Part shown: positions 25,788 through 33,673 of the stretch, one piece after another | Position numbering within the stretch: the first letter of the stretch is position 1 | Layout of the letters: each line of letters starts with the position of its first letter | NCBI RefSeq assembly: GCF_024494655.1 | Contig: NZ_JANHDL010000001.1 | Coordinates: 434,001 to 498,000, forward strand | Direction of reading: 5' to 3' | DNA from: Halorubrum laminariae | Lineage (GTDB): Archaea > Halobacteriota > Halobacteria > Halobacteriales > Haloferacaceae | DNA length: 64,000 bases | Notes under the pieces: generated by a model | The model's input: the letters and a program-made list of their open reading frames with translations, nothing else | Told to the model about the DNA's origin: nothing | The model's database searches: none | Program-made: the position numbers and the translations under genes

Positions 25788-26846
25788 TCACTTCTCGCTC
25801 GCGACGAGATTCTCGTAGCGCGCGCCGGTCTGTTTCAGCGTCGCCGTCGAGTAGAGCCGCTCGTGGTCGTACGGCAGGTGTGCGGCCGCCAGCTCGTCGA
25901 TCTTCGCGTCGACGGCGTCGGCCTCGCGGCCGTGGATCATCGTGAACAGGTTGTACTCCCACTCCTGGTCCGGGCGGCGCGGCCGGTGGTAACAGAGGGT
26001 GACGTACGGGAGGCTCCCGACGGCCTCGCCGCGCTCGTCGAGGTCGTCGTCGGGCACGTCCCACACCACCATGCAGTTGTTCGTGAACCCGGTGACGACG
26101 TGGTTGACGATACAGCCGATCCGCTTGATGCAGCCGTCGGCGAGCAGGCGATCGACGGCCGCGAGCACGTCGTCGAGGTCGGCGTCGATCTCGCGGGCCA
26201 CGTCGGCGTAGGGGGTCGCAGACAGCGGGAAGCCGTCTTGGATCGCCAAGAGGAGGTCGGCTTCGAGCGTCGAGAGGTCGCCGCGGGCGTCCTCGGAGAT
26301 GCGGGTGGCGGAAACGGCCGTCTCTTCGAAAGATTCGCGCGCGAACCGGTCGCCGTTCACGACCGGGAACTCCAAGTCGATGTAGTAGTCCGTGAGCATC
26401 GGGAGGTTCAGGACCTCGCAGCCGGTCTGTGCTTCGATCGCCGTGAGGATCGCGTCGCGTTTGTCGCGTGAGCCCGCAGTGACGACGAACCACTGGTTCC
26501 ACCCGTGGTCGCGGCGGTAGTTGTGATTCACCTGCGGGTGAGTGTTGATCGTCTCGGCGACCTCGTCGAACCGGTCTTCGGGCGCGCGCACCGCCGCGAG
26601 CGTCGAGGAGCCGATGACCGGCGGGTTCAACACCGCGCCGAATCGGCGGAATACGCCGCGCTCGCGCAGGTCGCGAACGCGGTCGAGGACGGCGTCGGCG
26701 TCGAGATCGACGCCCGTCTCGGCGGCGATCTCGCTGGCGACGCGCTCGAACGGGCGCGACTCGACCGGGAAGTCGCTCTGGTACTCGTCGATGAGGGCGG
26801 CGTCGACCGCGTCAATGCCGGCCCGCCAGTCGGCGTCCAGACTCAT
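25788..26846 (-). CDS. ahb: Siroheme decarboxylase, AhbA-AhbB type fused in one chain (352 aa)
   Basis: Two AsnC/Lrp-like modules in tandem. The first (about 1-165) has the winged helix and RFGAVLNPPVIGSSTLAAVR, then NTHPQVNHNYRRDHGWNQWF. The second (about 190-350) repeats the layout: IKRIGCIVNHVVTGFTNNCM, SLPYVTLCYHRPRRPDQEWE and YNLFTMIHGR. Paired halves of this kind are the NirDLGH/AhbAB proteins that decarboxylate siroheme to didecarboxysiroheme in the archaeal alternative heme pathway (and heme d1 synthesis). They are often annotated wrongly as Lrp regulators. The conserved His and Arg clusters in both halves favour the enzyme. Convergent with sopII. Confidence 0.85.
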   Translation of the reverse strand: MSLDADWRAGIDAVDAALIDEYQSDFPVESRPFERVASEIAAETGVDLDADAVLDRVRDLRERGVFRRFGAVLNPPVIGSSTLAAVRAPEDRFDEVAETINTHPQVNHNYRRDHGWNQWFVVTAGSRDKRDAILTAIEAQTGCEVLNLPMLTDYYIDLEFPVVNGDRFARESFEETAVSATRISEDARGDLSTLEADLLLAIQDGFPLSATPYADVAREIDADLDDVLAAVDRLLADGCIKRIGCIVNHVVTGFTNNCMVVWDVPDDDLDERGEAVGSLPYVTLCYHRPRRPDQEWEYNLFTMIHGREADAVDAKIDELAAAHLPYDHERLYSTATLKQTGARYENLVASEK

Positions 26847-26931
26847 TGCCGGGATCAGGTGCCGCGCGTACCTACCGGTTTCGGAGGCAGGCGGCCGGCG
26901 ACGGGAGATCTGAGGTAGCCAGTCCGGGAGC

Positions 26932-26971
26932 GGTCAGTCGTCAGCGGGAGCGATCAGTCGTCAGCGGGAGT
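26932..26971. repeat. 20-bp direct duplication at the end of the 52-aa gene
   Basis: Two adjacent copies of a unit containing CAGTCGTCAGCGGGAG, one base apart in composition. One copy encodes the last codons and stop of the minus-strand gene ending at 26954; the other lies beyond the stop. Confidence 0.75.
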
Positions 26972-27112
26972 GGTACCGGTCGACGGCGCGAACGCGCGGG
27001 CGCTCTTCTCGAGTTGTGCCGTCGAGCAGCCGCCGATCGTCGCGGCCTGTTCGAGCGTCAGTGTGCGGGAGCGATACAGCGTGAGTGCGGTGGACACGGA
27101 TTTGGACGTCAT
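26954..27112 (-). CDS. 52-aa conserved haloarchaeal microprotein (DUF7317-like)
   Basis: ATG at 27112 opens MTSKSVSTALTLYRSRTLTL, continuing EQAATIGGCSTAQLEKSAR, a helix-turn-helix-like pattern, then a short Pro/Thr/Asp tail. A TATA-like box about 33 bases upstream supports expression. I believe it belongs to a family of ~50-aa haloarchaeal proteins with an HTH-like motif (family number from memory). It would probably act as a small DNA-binding or interaction protein, but no function is known. Confidence 0.7.
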   Translation of the reverse strand: MTSKSVSTALTLYRSRTLTLEQAATIGGCSTAQLEKSARAFAPSTGTTPADD

Positions 27113-27428
27113 CGGGTACAATCATCAACTTGATGGACGAATATATAACTCTGACGCTTTTTAGGACGTGTTACAGAATCTATAGTCCGTAAAAGTGATT
27201 GCATATACTATAAATTATTCTGAAACTCTACGAACGACACATTATATTATGTGATCGGGTTCCACGGAACCGGTGTGAACCGGCCGGCTCACCGTGCTCG
27301 TCGCTCGCGCGCGCCGCAAGCGAGCGGGCAACGAATCGGTCTCAATCTCCCTGACACGGCGAGTTTTCGCTTCCCAGCGGTCGAGAGGCGAGCGAGGGAC
27401 TTTTCGTTCGGAGCCCCGAACGGACGGT
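27113..27428. other. AT-rich gene-free stretch between the microprotein and the TrpD-like gene
   Basis: About 316 bases. Positions 27120-27260 are much more AT-rich than the surroundings and hold at least one TATA-like box for the minus strand; the remainder returns to high GC before the plus-strand gene. No RNA fold or ORF that I can support. Confidence 0.6.
27141..27150 (-). promoter_or_regulatory. Putative TATA box of the 52-aa microprotein
   Basis: AGTTATATAT on the minus strand, about 33 bases before ATG 27112. Confidence 0.5.
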
Positions 27429-28553
27429 ATGGATCAGGCGACGCAGGAGTTCGGCGAATGGCCGCTCAAGCGACTGATGACCGAGGTCTGCGGGTCCGGG
27501 CACAAGTCGGCCGACGACCTGACGCGCGCGCAGGCGACGGAGGCGTTCGAGCGCATCCTCGCGGACGAGCCCGATCCGACGACGCTCGGGGCGTTCTGGC
27601 TCGCGAACCGCTGGAAGCGCAACACGGCCGAGGAACTCGGCGCGTACGTCGACGTTATGTGCGAGCGCGTCGAGTACGCGGAGCCCAAGGTCGACCCCGT
27701 CGACTGCGGCGCGAACTACGACGGGAAGGGCCGGACCGCCGTCCTCGGCGTGGCCGCGGGCGCGGTCGCGGCCGCCGCCGGCACGCCCGTCGTCGTCCAC
27801 TCCGGTGACCGCGTCCCCACGCAGAAGCAGGACGCGTACAAACACGTCCTCGACGAGTTGGGCGTCCACACCGAGCTGACGCCCTCGGACTCCGCTGACA
27901 TGGTCGACGAGACGGGTTTCGGCTTCTACTACCAGCCCGCGTTCAATCCCGCGATCGTCGACCTGTTCGAGCGCCGCGACATGATGGGCGTCCGCACGTT
28001 CGTCAACACGATCGAGACGCTGGCGAACCCCGCAGGTGCGTCGGTCCACCTCGGCTCCTTTTACCACCTCGCGTTCGCGAAGAAAGTCGTCGACACGTTC
28101 GTCGAAAGCGAGTTCCACGACCTCGACCGCGTCCTGATGTTCCAGGGCATGGAGGGGTACGACGACGTTCGACCCGGCTACACCAAGGTCGCGGAGTGGA
28201 CCGCGGCCGGCGGGGCGGGCGACGCGGCCGACGAGAACTCGGGCGACGGCGAGACCGGCAGCGAGAGCGCGTCCTTCGAGGACTTCGATATCGAGACCGC
28301 CGAGTACGGGATGGATCTCGAAGAGGACGACCTCGCGGTCGACGACATTGCCGCCGACTCCGCGCACATTACGGAGGAGGTGTTAGCGGGCGACCGCGAC
28401 GACGCCTTCGCCGACGCGGTCGCGGTCAACGCCGCGCTCCGGATCTACGCCCGCGAGGACGCCGACTCGATCGACGAGGGACTGGAGATGGCCCGCGACG
28501 CCATCGACGACGGCTCCGCGATGGACGTGCTCGACGACCTCCGCGACTTCTGA
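27429..28553 (+). CDS. TrpD/glycosyltransferase family 3-like protein (374 aa), divergent
   Basis: Anthranilate phosphoribosyltransferase fold. The N-terminal helical domain (about 1-75) has AFERILADEPDPTTLGAFWL. RTFVNTIETLANPAGAS corresponds to the family's RT-N-GPL-NP block and TGFGFYYQPAFNPA to the F-P-HPA block. The PRPP-binding GTGGD motif is replaced by DCGANYDGKGRT, and the KHGNR motif by VHSGDRVP, so the substrate is probably not anthranilate. An acidic insert lies near 262-290. No trp genes are nearby, supporting a paralogue with a separate function. ATG 27429. Confidence 0.8.
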   Translation: MDQATQEFGEWPLKRLMTEVCGSGHKSADDLTRAQATEAFERILADEPDPTTLGAFWLANRWKRNTAEELGAYVDVMCERVEYAEPKVDPVDCGANYDGKGRTAVLGVAAGAVAAAAGTPVVVHSGDRVPTQKQDAYKHVLDELGVHTELTPSDSADMVDETGFGFYYQPAFNPAIVDLFERRDMMGVRTFVNTIETLANPAGASVHLGSFYHLAFAKKVVDTFVESEFHDLDRVLMFQGMEGYDDVRPGYTKVAEWTAAGGAGDAADENSGDGETGSESASFEDFDIETAEYGMDLEEDDLAVDDIAADSAHITEEVLAGDRDDAFADAVAVNAALRIYAREDADSIDEGLEMARDAIDDGSAMDVLDDLRDF

Positions 28554-28758
28554 GGCGGATGGATCGGGCGAGAACGGTGAACCGCTGCGGCGGCGGCTGA
28601 CCCTCGCGCGTGCGTCGCGATCGTTCAGGGTTACTCGGCGTTTTCGGACGAATTTTGGACGGAGTTCGGAAAGGCCACTTAGGCGTTCGTGACCAACTCT
28701 CACGTGCGTAGAACTGCCATGATACGAAACGCCAACAGCCGCCCGGAGCCACCCCACT

Positions 28759-28908
28759 ATGCCAACGTGTGAGCACTGCGACGCGCACGTCTCGGACCGC
28801 TTCGCTCGGGTGTTCTCCGACGAGCGGGGACAGATCCACGCGTGCCCGAACTGCTCGGCCAACGCCGGTATCGCGGAGGTCACGAAACAACGGGCGCACG
28901 ACGCCTGA
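28759..28908 (+). CDS. 49-aa zinc-finger microprotein (DUF7563-like)
   Basis: ATG at 28759. The whole protein is one treble-clef-like zinc site: CEHC (C4/C7) and CPNC (C29/C32), with basic/aromatic residues between and a short helical tail. It matches a haloarchaeal family of ~50-aa CxxC..CxxC proteins (number from memory). Such proteins are common in haloarchaea and some affect stress or biofilm behaviour, but this one is uncharacterised. It is convergent with nadE. Confidence 0.8.
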   Translation: MPTCEHCDAHVSDRFARVFSDERGQIHACPNCSANAGIAEVTKQRAHDA

Positions 28909-28956
28909 TCGGGGCGCGCTCGTTCGTCGACCAGTCTCACGCTGCCCTGCCCTGTT

Positions 28957-29790
28957 CTACCGTTCCGGAACCGGCGGCATCGACCGCTTGTGCTCGCTAC
29001 GCTCGGACAGCTCGACGACCCGATCGACGGCCTCGGCCGGCACGTCGAGTTCCCGGATCGTCGCCGCCCGCGAGAGGCCGCCGTCGACGTGGACGGCCAA
29101 GATTGCGTCGACGGTGTCGTAGTCGAGTCCCATCTCGTCGGCGTCCGTCTGTCCCTCCCACATGCCGGCGGTGGGCTCTTGCATCACCAGATCGCGGGGG
29201 ACGCCGACGTGCGCGGCTAACTGCCGCACCTGCTGTTTGTAGAGGTTCCCGATCGGGTTGCAGTCGACGGCCTGGTCGCCGTACTTCGTGAAGTAGCCCG
29301 TCATCGCCTCCGCGCGGTTTCCCGTCCCGAGGACGACCCGGTTCTCCGCGTTGGCGACGAAGTAGTTCAGGACCGCGCGCGTTCGGACGTACACGTTCCC
29401 CGCCGCCGTCCGGTCGTCCACTGCCTCCGAGAACGCCTCGAAGAACTCTTCGGCGATCGGCTGGATCTCGACCACGTCGTATGCAATCCCGAGGTCGTGA
29501 GCGACTCGCTCCGCGTCGGTCATCACGTCGGGGTCGTTCACCGCCGCAGGCATCGTGATCCCGTGCAGCCCGTCCTCGCCGAGCGCCTCGCACGCGAGGT
29601 GGGCAGTCAGCGTCGAGTCGATCCCGCCCGAGAGGCCGAGAACGGCCCCGTCAGCGCCCGCGTCGGCGACGATGTCGGCGATGAACGAAGTGATGCGATC
29701 GCGGGCGGCGTCGAGTTCGGCCGGCGAGAGGCGGAGGTCGAGCGGGGGGTTGTCCGACAGCAACACCGACTCCGCTGAGGTCTGGCTCAT
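28957..29790 (-). CDS. nadE: NAD+ synthase, ammonia-dependent (277 aa)
   Basis: Adenylates and amidates deamido-NAD+ in the last step of NAD biosynthesis. The PP-loop is LGLSGGIDSTLTAHLA; VLGTGNRAEAMTGYFTKYGD and LVMQEPTAGMWEGQTDADEM are the conserved substrate-binding segments. There is no N-terminal glutaminase domain, so free ammonia is the expected nitrogen donor. Single gene, start ATG 29790. Confidence 0.95.
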   Translation of the reverse strand: MSQTSAESVLLSDNPPLDLRLSPAELDAARDRITSFIADIVADAGADGAVLGLSGGIDSTLTAHLACEALGEDGLHGITMPAAVNDPDVMTDAERVAHDLGIAYDVVEIQPIAEEFFEAFSEAVDDRTAAGNVYVRTRAVLNYFVANAENRVVLGTGNRAEAMTGYFTKYGDQAVDCNPIGNLYKQQVRQLAAHVGVPRDLVMQEPTAGMWEGQTDADEMGLDYDTVDAILAVHVDGGLSRAATIRELDVPAEAVDRVVELSERSEHKRSMPPVPER

Positions 29791-29979
29791 ACCCGTGGCG
29801 TGGGTCCGAGACGACTAATACCTCCCCGTCGGCTTCATGAACTGAACGTTCGTCGTGTTTTCCCCGGGACAGCGAACGGTTTCTTCGACTCAATGAGACG
29901 GATCCGCGGCATGTGGGGTGCGAACGGAGTCGATCCCGCCGGCCAACGGACCTATAGTTCGCGGGACGAATCGAGTCGT

Positions 29980-30282
29980 ATGGACGACCGACTCGAACGC
30001 GCCGTCCGCCGACGGCTTCGCGAGGCGGGTCGCCAGTTCGAGGCGGCCAAACGCGCCTACAGGGAGGGACGCGACGATCCGGCGGGCTCCGCCTCGGGCG
30101 CGGCGCGGTACGACCTCCCGGTCGACGACAAGGGAGGTGCGCGGATCGTCTGTCGCCGCCACGCGGAGCACCGGGCGGTCGCCGTCGACGACGCGGGCCG
30201 GCCGACGTGTTTCGACTCTGACCATCCCGACTGCGAAGGCTGTGCGGAGGACGTTCGCGACGGCGTCGTCGAGACGTGGTGA
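29980..30282 (+). CDS. Conserved haloarchaeal protein (DUF7091-like, 100 aa)
   Basis: An N-terminal basic/helical part, MDDRLERAVRRRLREAGRQF, is followed by strands and a Cys/His-rich end: RIVCRRHAEHRAVAVD, then PTCFDSDHPDCEGC. The latter could bind a metal (C65?/H68 region plus the terminal Cys cluster). It resembles a haloarchaeal family that I recall as DUF7091. The start at 29980 is the ATG directly before the conserved part. Function unknown. Confidence 0.75.
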   Translation: MDDRLERAVRRRLREAGRQFEAAKRAYREGRDDPAGSASGAARYDLPVDDKGGARIVCRRHAEHRAVAVDDAGRPTCFDSDHPDCEGCAEDVRDGVVETW

Positions 30283-30398
30283 GCGCGTCGGCAGGATCGA
30301 GACGGCGGACTCCGGCGCGGGCGGACGCGACGCGGCTGCGGTGACGGAGACGCGACGGCACCCGAACCGGTTTTGCCCCCCGCCTCCTCACGGAATCC

Positions 30399-31598
30399 AT
30401 GAGACGGACGACCGCCGTCGCCGCGCTGCTCGTCGTTGTCGGCGTCGGACTGGCCCTCTCGGGGGTCTTCGCCGGGCCGCCGGCAGAGGATCCGGACGCG
30501 ACGATCGCCGCGGACTCGCTGGTCGCGGTCGAGGGAGAGTATCAGTTGTGGCCGTACACCAGCCGGGACACGTCGGTCGCGGGCCGGACGCTCGCGATCA
30601 ACGTCGTGTTCCGCGCAGACGCCGCGACGACCCGTCGAGCGATCGAACACCGGTCCGACGCGGACTGGGAGGAGACGACCGAGGCGGAGACGGCGGCCAC
30701 CGGCAACGCCGATCAGGTCCGGGCGATAGTCGAGCGGGACTGGGCGGACGCGCGGAGTTCGACGCGGTACAGTTACGTGCGCGGATCTGAGGGAGGGATC
30801 TGGATGGCCGAGACGTTCGAACTCCACGACGGTTCGTATCTCGGCGTCCGCGACCACCTCCGCGCCTACGAGTCGCCAGACGGGGCGTACACGGCCGTCC
30901 AAGCCCACGAGGAGTACTACGACTGGTTCCGGCTGCGTCACACGGTCCCCGGAATCGACGAACCCAAAACCCGCCTAGAGAACGAACTCATCCGCGGATC
31001 GGTGGACGCCGAAGTCACCCGCGAGTACCGCGGCATCGACGGCGGCTGGAGCGACGGGTGGCTCACGATCGTCGATCTGGCCTCTGCGGCGGCGCTTGCG
31101 GCCCTCGGCGGAATCCTACTTCGACGACAGACACGGCGGGCCGCCGTCGACCTCGCCCGCCGGGGGCGACGAGACGCTCGCCGACACGCGCGGGCAGCAG
31201 CGCTCGGCGTCTCGCTCGCGCTCATCGTCGTTGGCGTTCGCGCGACGGGCGTGGCCGTCGAGACGCTGGTCCCGACGCTTCCCCCGAAGGCGATCGCCGC
31301 CCCGCTGTACCTCGTCCTCGCCGTCGGCCTGCCCGGGATCGTGGTCGCGCTCGCGCGAAGGTGCGACCCGTCAGCCGCGGCGCTCGCCGTCGCGATCGGC
31401 CTCGGTGTCGGGTTCGTCGCCGACTTCGCCGCACTCGGGGTCGCGATCCCGCCCGCCCTCATCGTCCACCGAGTCGCCCTGATCGCCGCGCTCGGCGTGG
31501 TCTCACTGGGCCGAGCGGCCGACGGCCGTCCGGTTCTGGCCGCCGGAGCGGTCGCGTGGGCGGTCGGGTTGGTACTTCCGCTCGCGGACGTGATCTGA
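30399..31598 (+). CDS. Membrane protein with LssY-C-like extracytoplasmic domain (399 aa)
   Basis: An N-terminal membrane anchor (about 5-25) is followed by an extracytoplasmic domain (about 40-215). GEYQLWPYTSRDTSVAGRTL, AINVVFRADAATTRRAIEHR, DHLRAYESPDG and the end HTVPGIDEPKTRLENELI resemble the C-terminal domain of LssY-type proteins. About five more helices run from 225 to 399. LssY-C domains are often joined to DedA or PAP2 membrane enzymes; a PAP2 gene lies two genes downstream. The similarity is a reading, not an alignment. Followed after 143 bases by the solute-binding lipoprotein. Confidence 0.6.
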   Translation: MRRTTAVAALLVVVGVGLALSGVFAGPPAEDPDATIAADSLVAVEGEYQLWPYTSRDTSVAGRTLAINVVFRADAATTRRAIEHRSDADWEETTEAETAATGNADQVRAIVERDWADARSSTRYSYVRGSEGGIWMAETFELHDGSYLGVRDHLRAYESPDGAYTAVQAHEEYYDWFRLRHTVPGIDEPKTRLENELIRGSVDAEVTREYRGIDGGWSDGWLTIVDLASAAALAALGGILLRRQTRRAAVDLARRGRRDARRHARAAALGVSLALIVVGVRATGVAVETLVPTLPPKAIAAPLYLVLAVGLPGIVVALARRCDPSAAALAVAIGLGVGFVADFAALGVAIPPALIVHRVALIAALGVVSLGRAADGRPVLAAGAVAWAVGLVLPLADVI

Positions 31599-31741
31599 TC
31601 GACTCCTCCGGGTGCCGAACACGCCCGATCCCCGCGGAAACCGGCCGGGCAAAAATCGACCGAGACGGCCAGTCGAGACCGGTGTCCGCGAAGGGTCGAC
31701 CACAGAAGAGATATACCTCGGCGGCGAAAGAGCATCGACGC

Positions 31742-33673
31742 ATGGGTCGACCGATCAGCCGTCGGCAGACGCTCGCTGGACTCGCCGCAGCGACCGCGAG
31801 CGGCGGCTGTCTCGGTCGCACGCGCAATCTCGCGGGACGCGAAATGTCCTCGCAGTTGACTCTCCAGATAGACGCGGTGCCCGCCGATCGGGACCCGAAC
31901 GCGATCCGGATCGCGAGACACCTCGCAGAGAACCTCAAGGCGGTGGGCGTCGACGCTCGGATCAACACGCTCGACCAAACCACGCTCTGGCGAAAGGTAC
32001 TCATCAACCAGAACTTCGATGCGTACGTCGGCCAGTTCCTCGAACCGGAGCCGTTCGACCCGGACGCGCTGTACGCGTTCACGCACTCGCGGTTCGCCGC
32101 GGAAGTGGGCCGACAGAACCCGTTCGGATTCGCCGACCTCAACGGCGTCGACGACGAACTCGAACGCCAGCGCCGCGCGGAAAGCGATCGGAGCGATCCA
32201 GTGGCGGATCTCCAGCGGTCGCTCGGCGAGCTACAGCCGTTCACCGTCGTGGCGGTTCCCGATCCGCTCACCGCGGTCCGCGAAGCGCAATTCGACGGGT
32301 GGAGTCAGGGACAGCCGCTGTCGGTCGCCGGCCTGCTGTCGCTCGATCACACGGAAACGACCGGCGACGCGACCGGCGGTGACGGAAACGCAACCGAGAT
32401 CAGCGAGATTCTCGACGGCGACGACGGAAACGCCACCGCGGCCGGCGCGGCAAGCGACCTCCTCGACGGCGACGACGGGCCAGAAGGGGTGGCCACGCTC
32501 CGACTGGTGACGACCGACAGCGGTATCACGGAAAACTGGAACCCGATCGCGGCGGAGTATCGTCGCCAAGGGACGTTCACGTCGCTGCTGTACGACCGGC
32601 TCGTGCTGGTCGACGACGGCGAGGTCGTCCCGTGGCTCGCGACGGACTGGGAGCGCATCGGTCCCGAGACCGTCGAGGTCTCGTTGCGCGACGCGAGCTG
32701 GCACGACGGCGAACCCCTCACCGCCGCCGACGTGGCGTTCACCTACGAGTTCCTCCGCGACACGTCGATGGGGACGATGGAGACACCGGTTCCGACTCCG
32801 CGGTTCCGTGGCCGGAGCTCGGTCGTCCAGTCGGCTCTCGCGGTCGACGACCGCACCGTGCAGCTCGGCGTTGAGAACGTCAACCGAGCGGTGATCGACC
32901 GCGCGCTCCGCGTGCCGATCCTGCCGGAGCACGTGTGGCGTGACCGTACCGACGCCGCGACGATCGCCGACTTCGAGGTCGACGCGGAGACGACAGAGGC
33001 AGTTGTCGCGACCAACGAGAATCCGGTCGGAAGCGGACCGATTCGGTTCGTGGAGGCGACGGCGGAGGAGTCGGCCGTCTTCGAACGGAACCCGGACCAC
33101 TTCCTCGCGCGAGCCGAGGCGTGGGACGGCGAGGCATCGGCGAACCCCGCGGCCGGCGTCCCCGAGCGGCTCCACGGGAAGCCGGCGTTCGACCGGCTCG
33201 AAGTCGGCGTGCTGCCCTCGGACATCGCGGCGGTACAGGCGGTCGGCGACGGGTTCGCCGACGCCACCGTCTCGAACCTCGGCCCCGATTCGATCCCGCG
33301 GATCGGCCGCGAGGCCGACGCTCGACTCGTGGCCGGCCAGTCGGGCGCGTTCTACCATGTCGGCTACAACGTGCGGCGGCCACCACTGTCGAACCCGCGG
33401 TTCCGCGGTATCCTCGCGTCGCTGATCGACAAGGAAACCCTCGTCGAGGAGGCGTTCGACGGCTACGCGGAACCGGCGTCGTCGCCGCTTTCGGTCTCGC
33501 CCGAGTGGGTTCCCGACGACCTGCGGTGGGACGACCGCTCGTCCGACCCGATCTATCCGTTCGCGGACGATCCGGGAACCGGCTCACTCGACGTCGAGAA
33601 GGCGCGAGACCTGTTCCGAGACGCCGGCTATCGGTTCGATGACCAAGGCCGATTGCTCGCGAAACAGCAATGA
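31742..33673 (+). CDS. Family 5 solute-binding lipoprotein, apparently circularly permuted (643 aa)
   Basis: A Tat lipoprotein signal is visible: SRRQTLAGLAAATASGGC, twin Arg 7-8, lipobox Cys 23. Residues 38-200 look like the C-terminal part of DppA/OppA-like proteins: IARHLAENLKAVGVDARINT, FDAYVGQFLEPEPFDPD and so on. An acidic Asn/Asp/Gly linker (about 203-248) follows. Residues 250-643 are the normal N-terminal part, with WHDGEPLTAADVAFTYEFL and LASLIDKETLVEEAF, ending at DLFRDAGYRFDDQGRLL, exactly where a normal protein would continue with the block found here at the N-terminus. No ABC permease or ATPase is adjacent. The stop overlaps the PAP2 start (ATGA). Ligand unknown. Confidence 0.85.
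   Translation: MGRPISRRQTLAGLAAATASGGCLGRTRNLAGREMSSQLTLQIDAVPADRDPNAIRIARHLAENLKAVGVDARINTLDQTTLWRKVLINQNFDAYVGQFLEPEPFDPDALYAFTHSRFAAEVGRQNPFGFADLNGVDDELERQRRAESDRSDPVADLQRSLGELQPFTVVAVPDPLTAVREAQFDGWSQGQPLSVAGLLSLDHTETTGDATGGDGNATEISEILDGDDGNATAAGAASDLLDGDDGPEGVATLRLVTTDSGITENWNPIAAEYRRQGTFTSLLYDRLVLVDDGEVVPWLATDWERIGPETVEVSLRDASWHDGEPLTAADVAFTYEFLRDTSMGTMETPVPTPRFRGRSSVVQSALAVDDRTVQLGVENVNRAVIDRALRVPILPEHVWRDRTDAATIADFEVDAETTEAVVATNENPVGSGPIRFVEATAEESAVFERNPDHFLARAEAWDGEASANPAAGVPERLHGKPAFDRLEVGVLPSDIAAVQAVGDGFADATVSNLGPDSIPRIGREADARLVAGQSGAFYHVGYNVRRPPLSNPRFRGILASLIDKETLVEEAFDGYAEPASSPLSVSPEWVPDDLRWDDRSSDPIYPFADDPGTGSLDVEKARDLFRDAGYRFDDQGRLLAKQQ

Noticed and set aside
25788-26846. Lrp/AsnC transcription regulator
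   Set aside because: Two modules in one chain with conserved His/Arg clusters fit siroheme decarboxylase better than a DNA-binding regulator.
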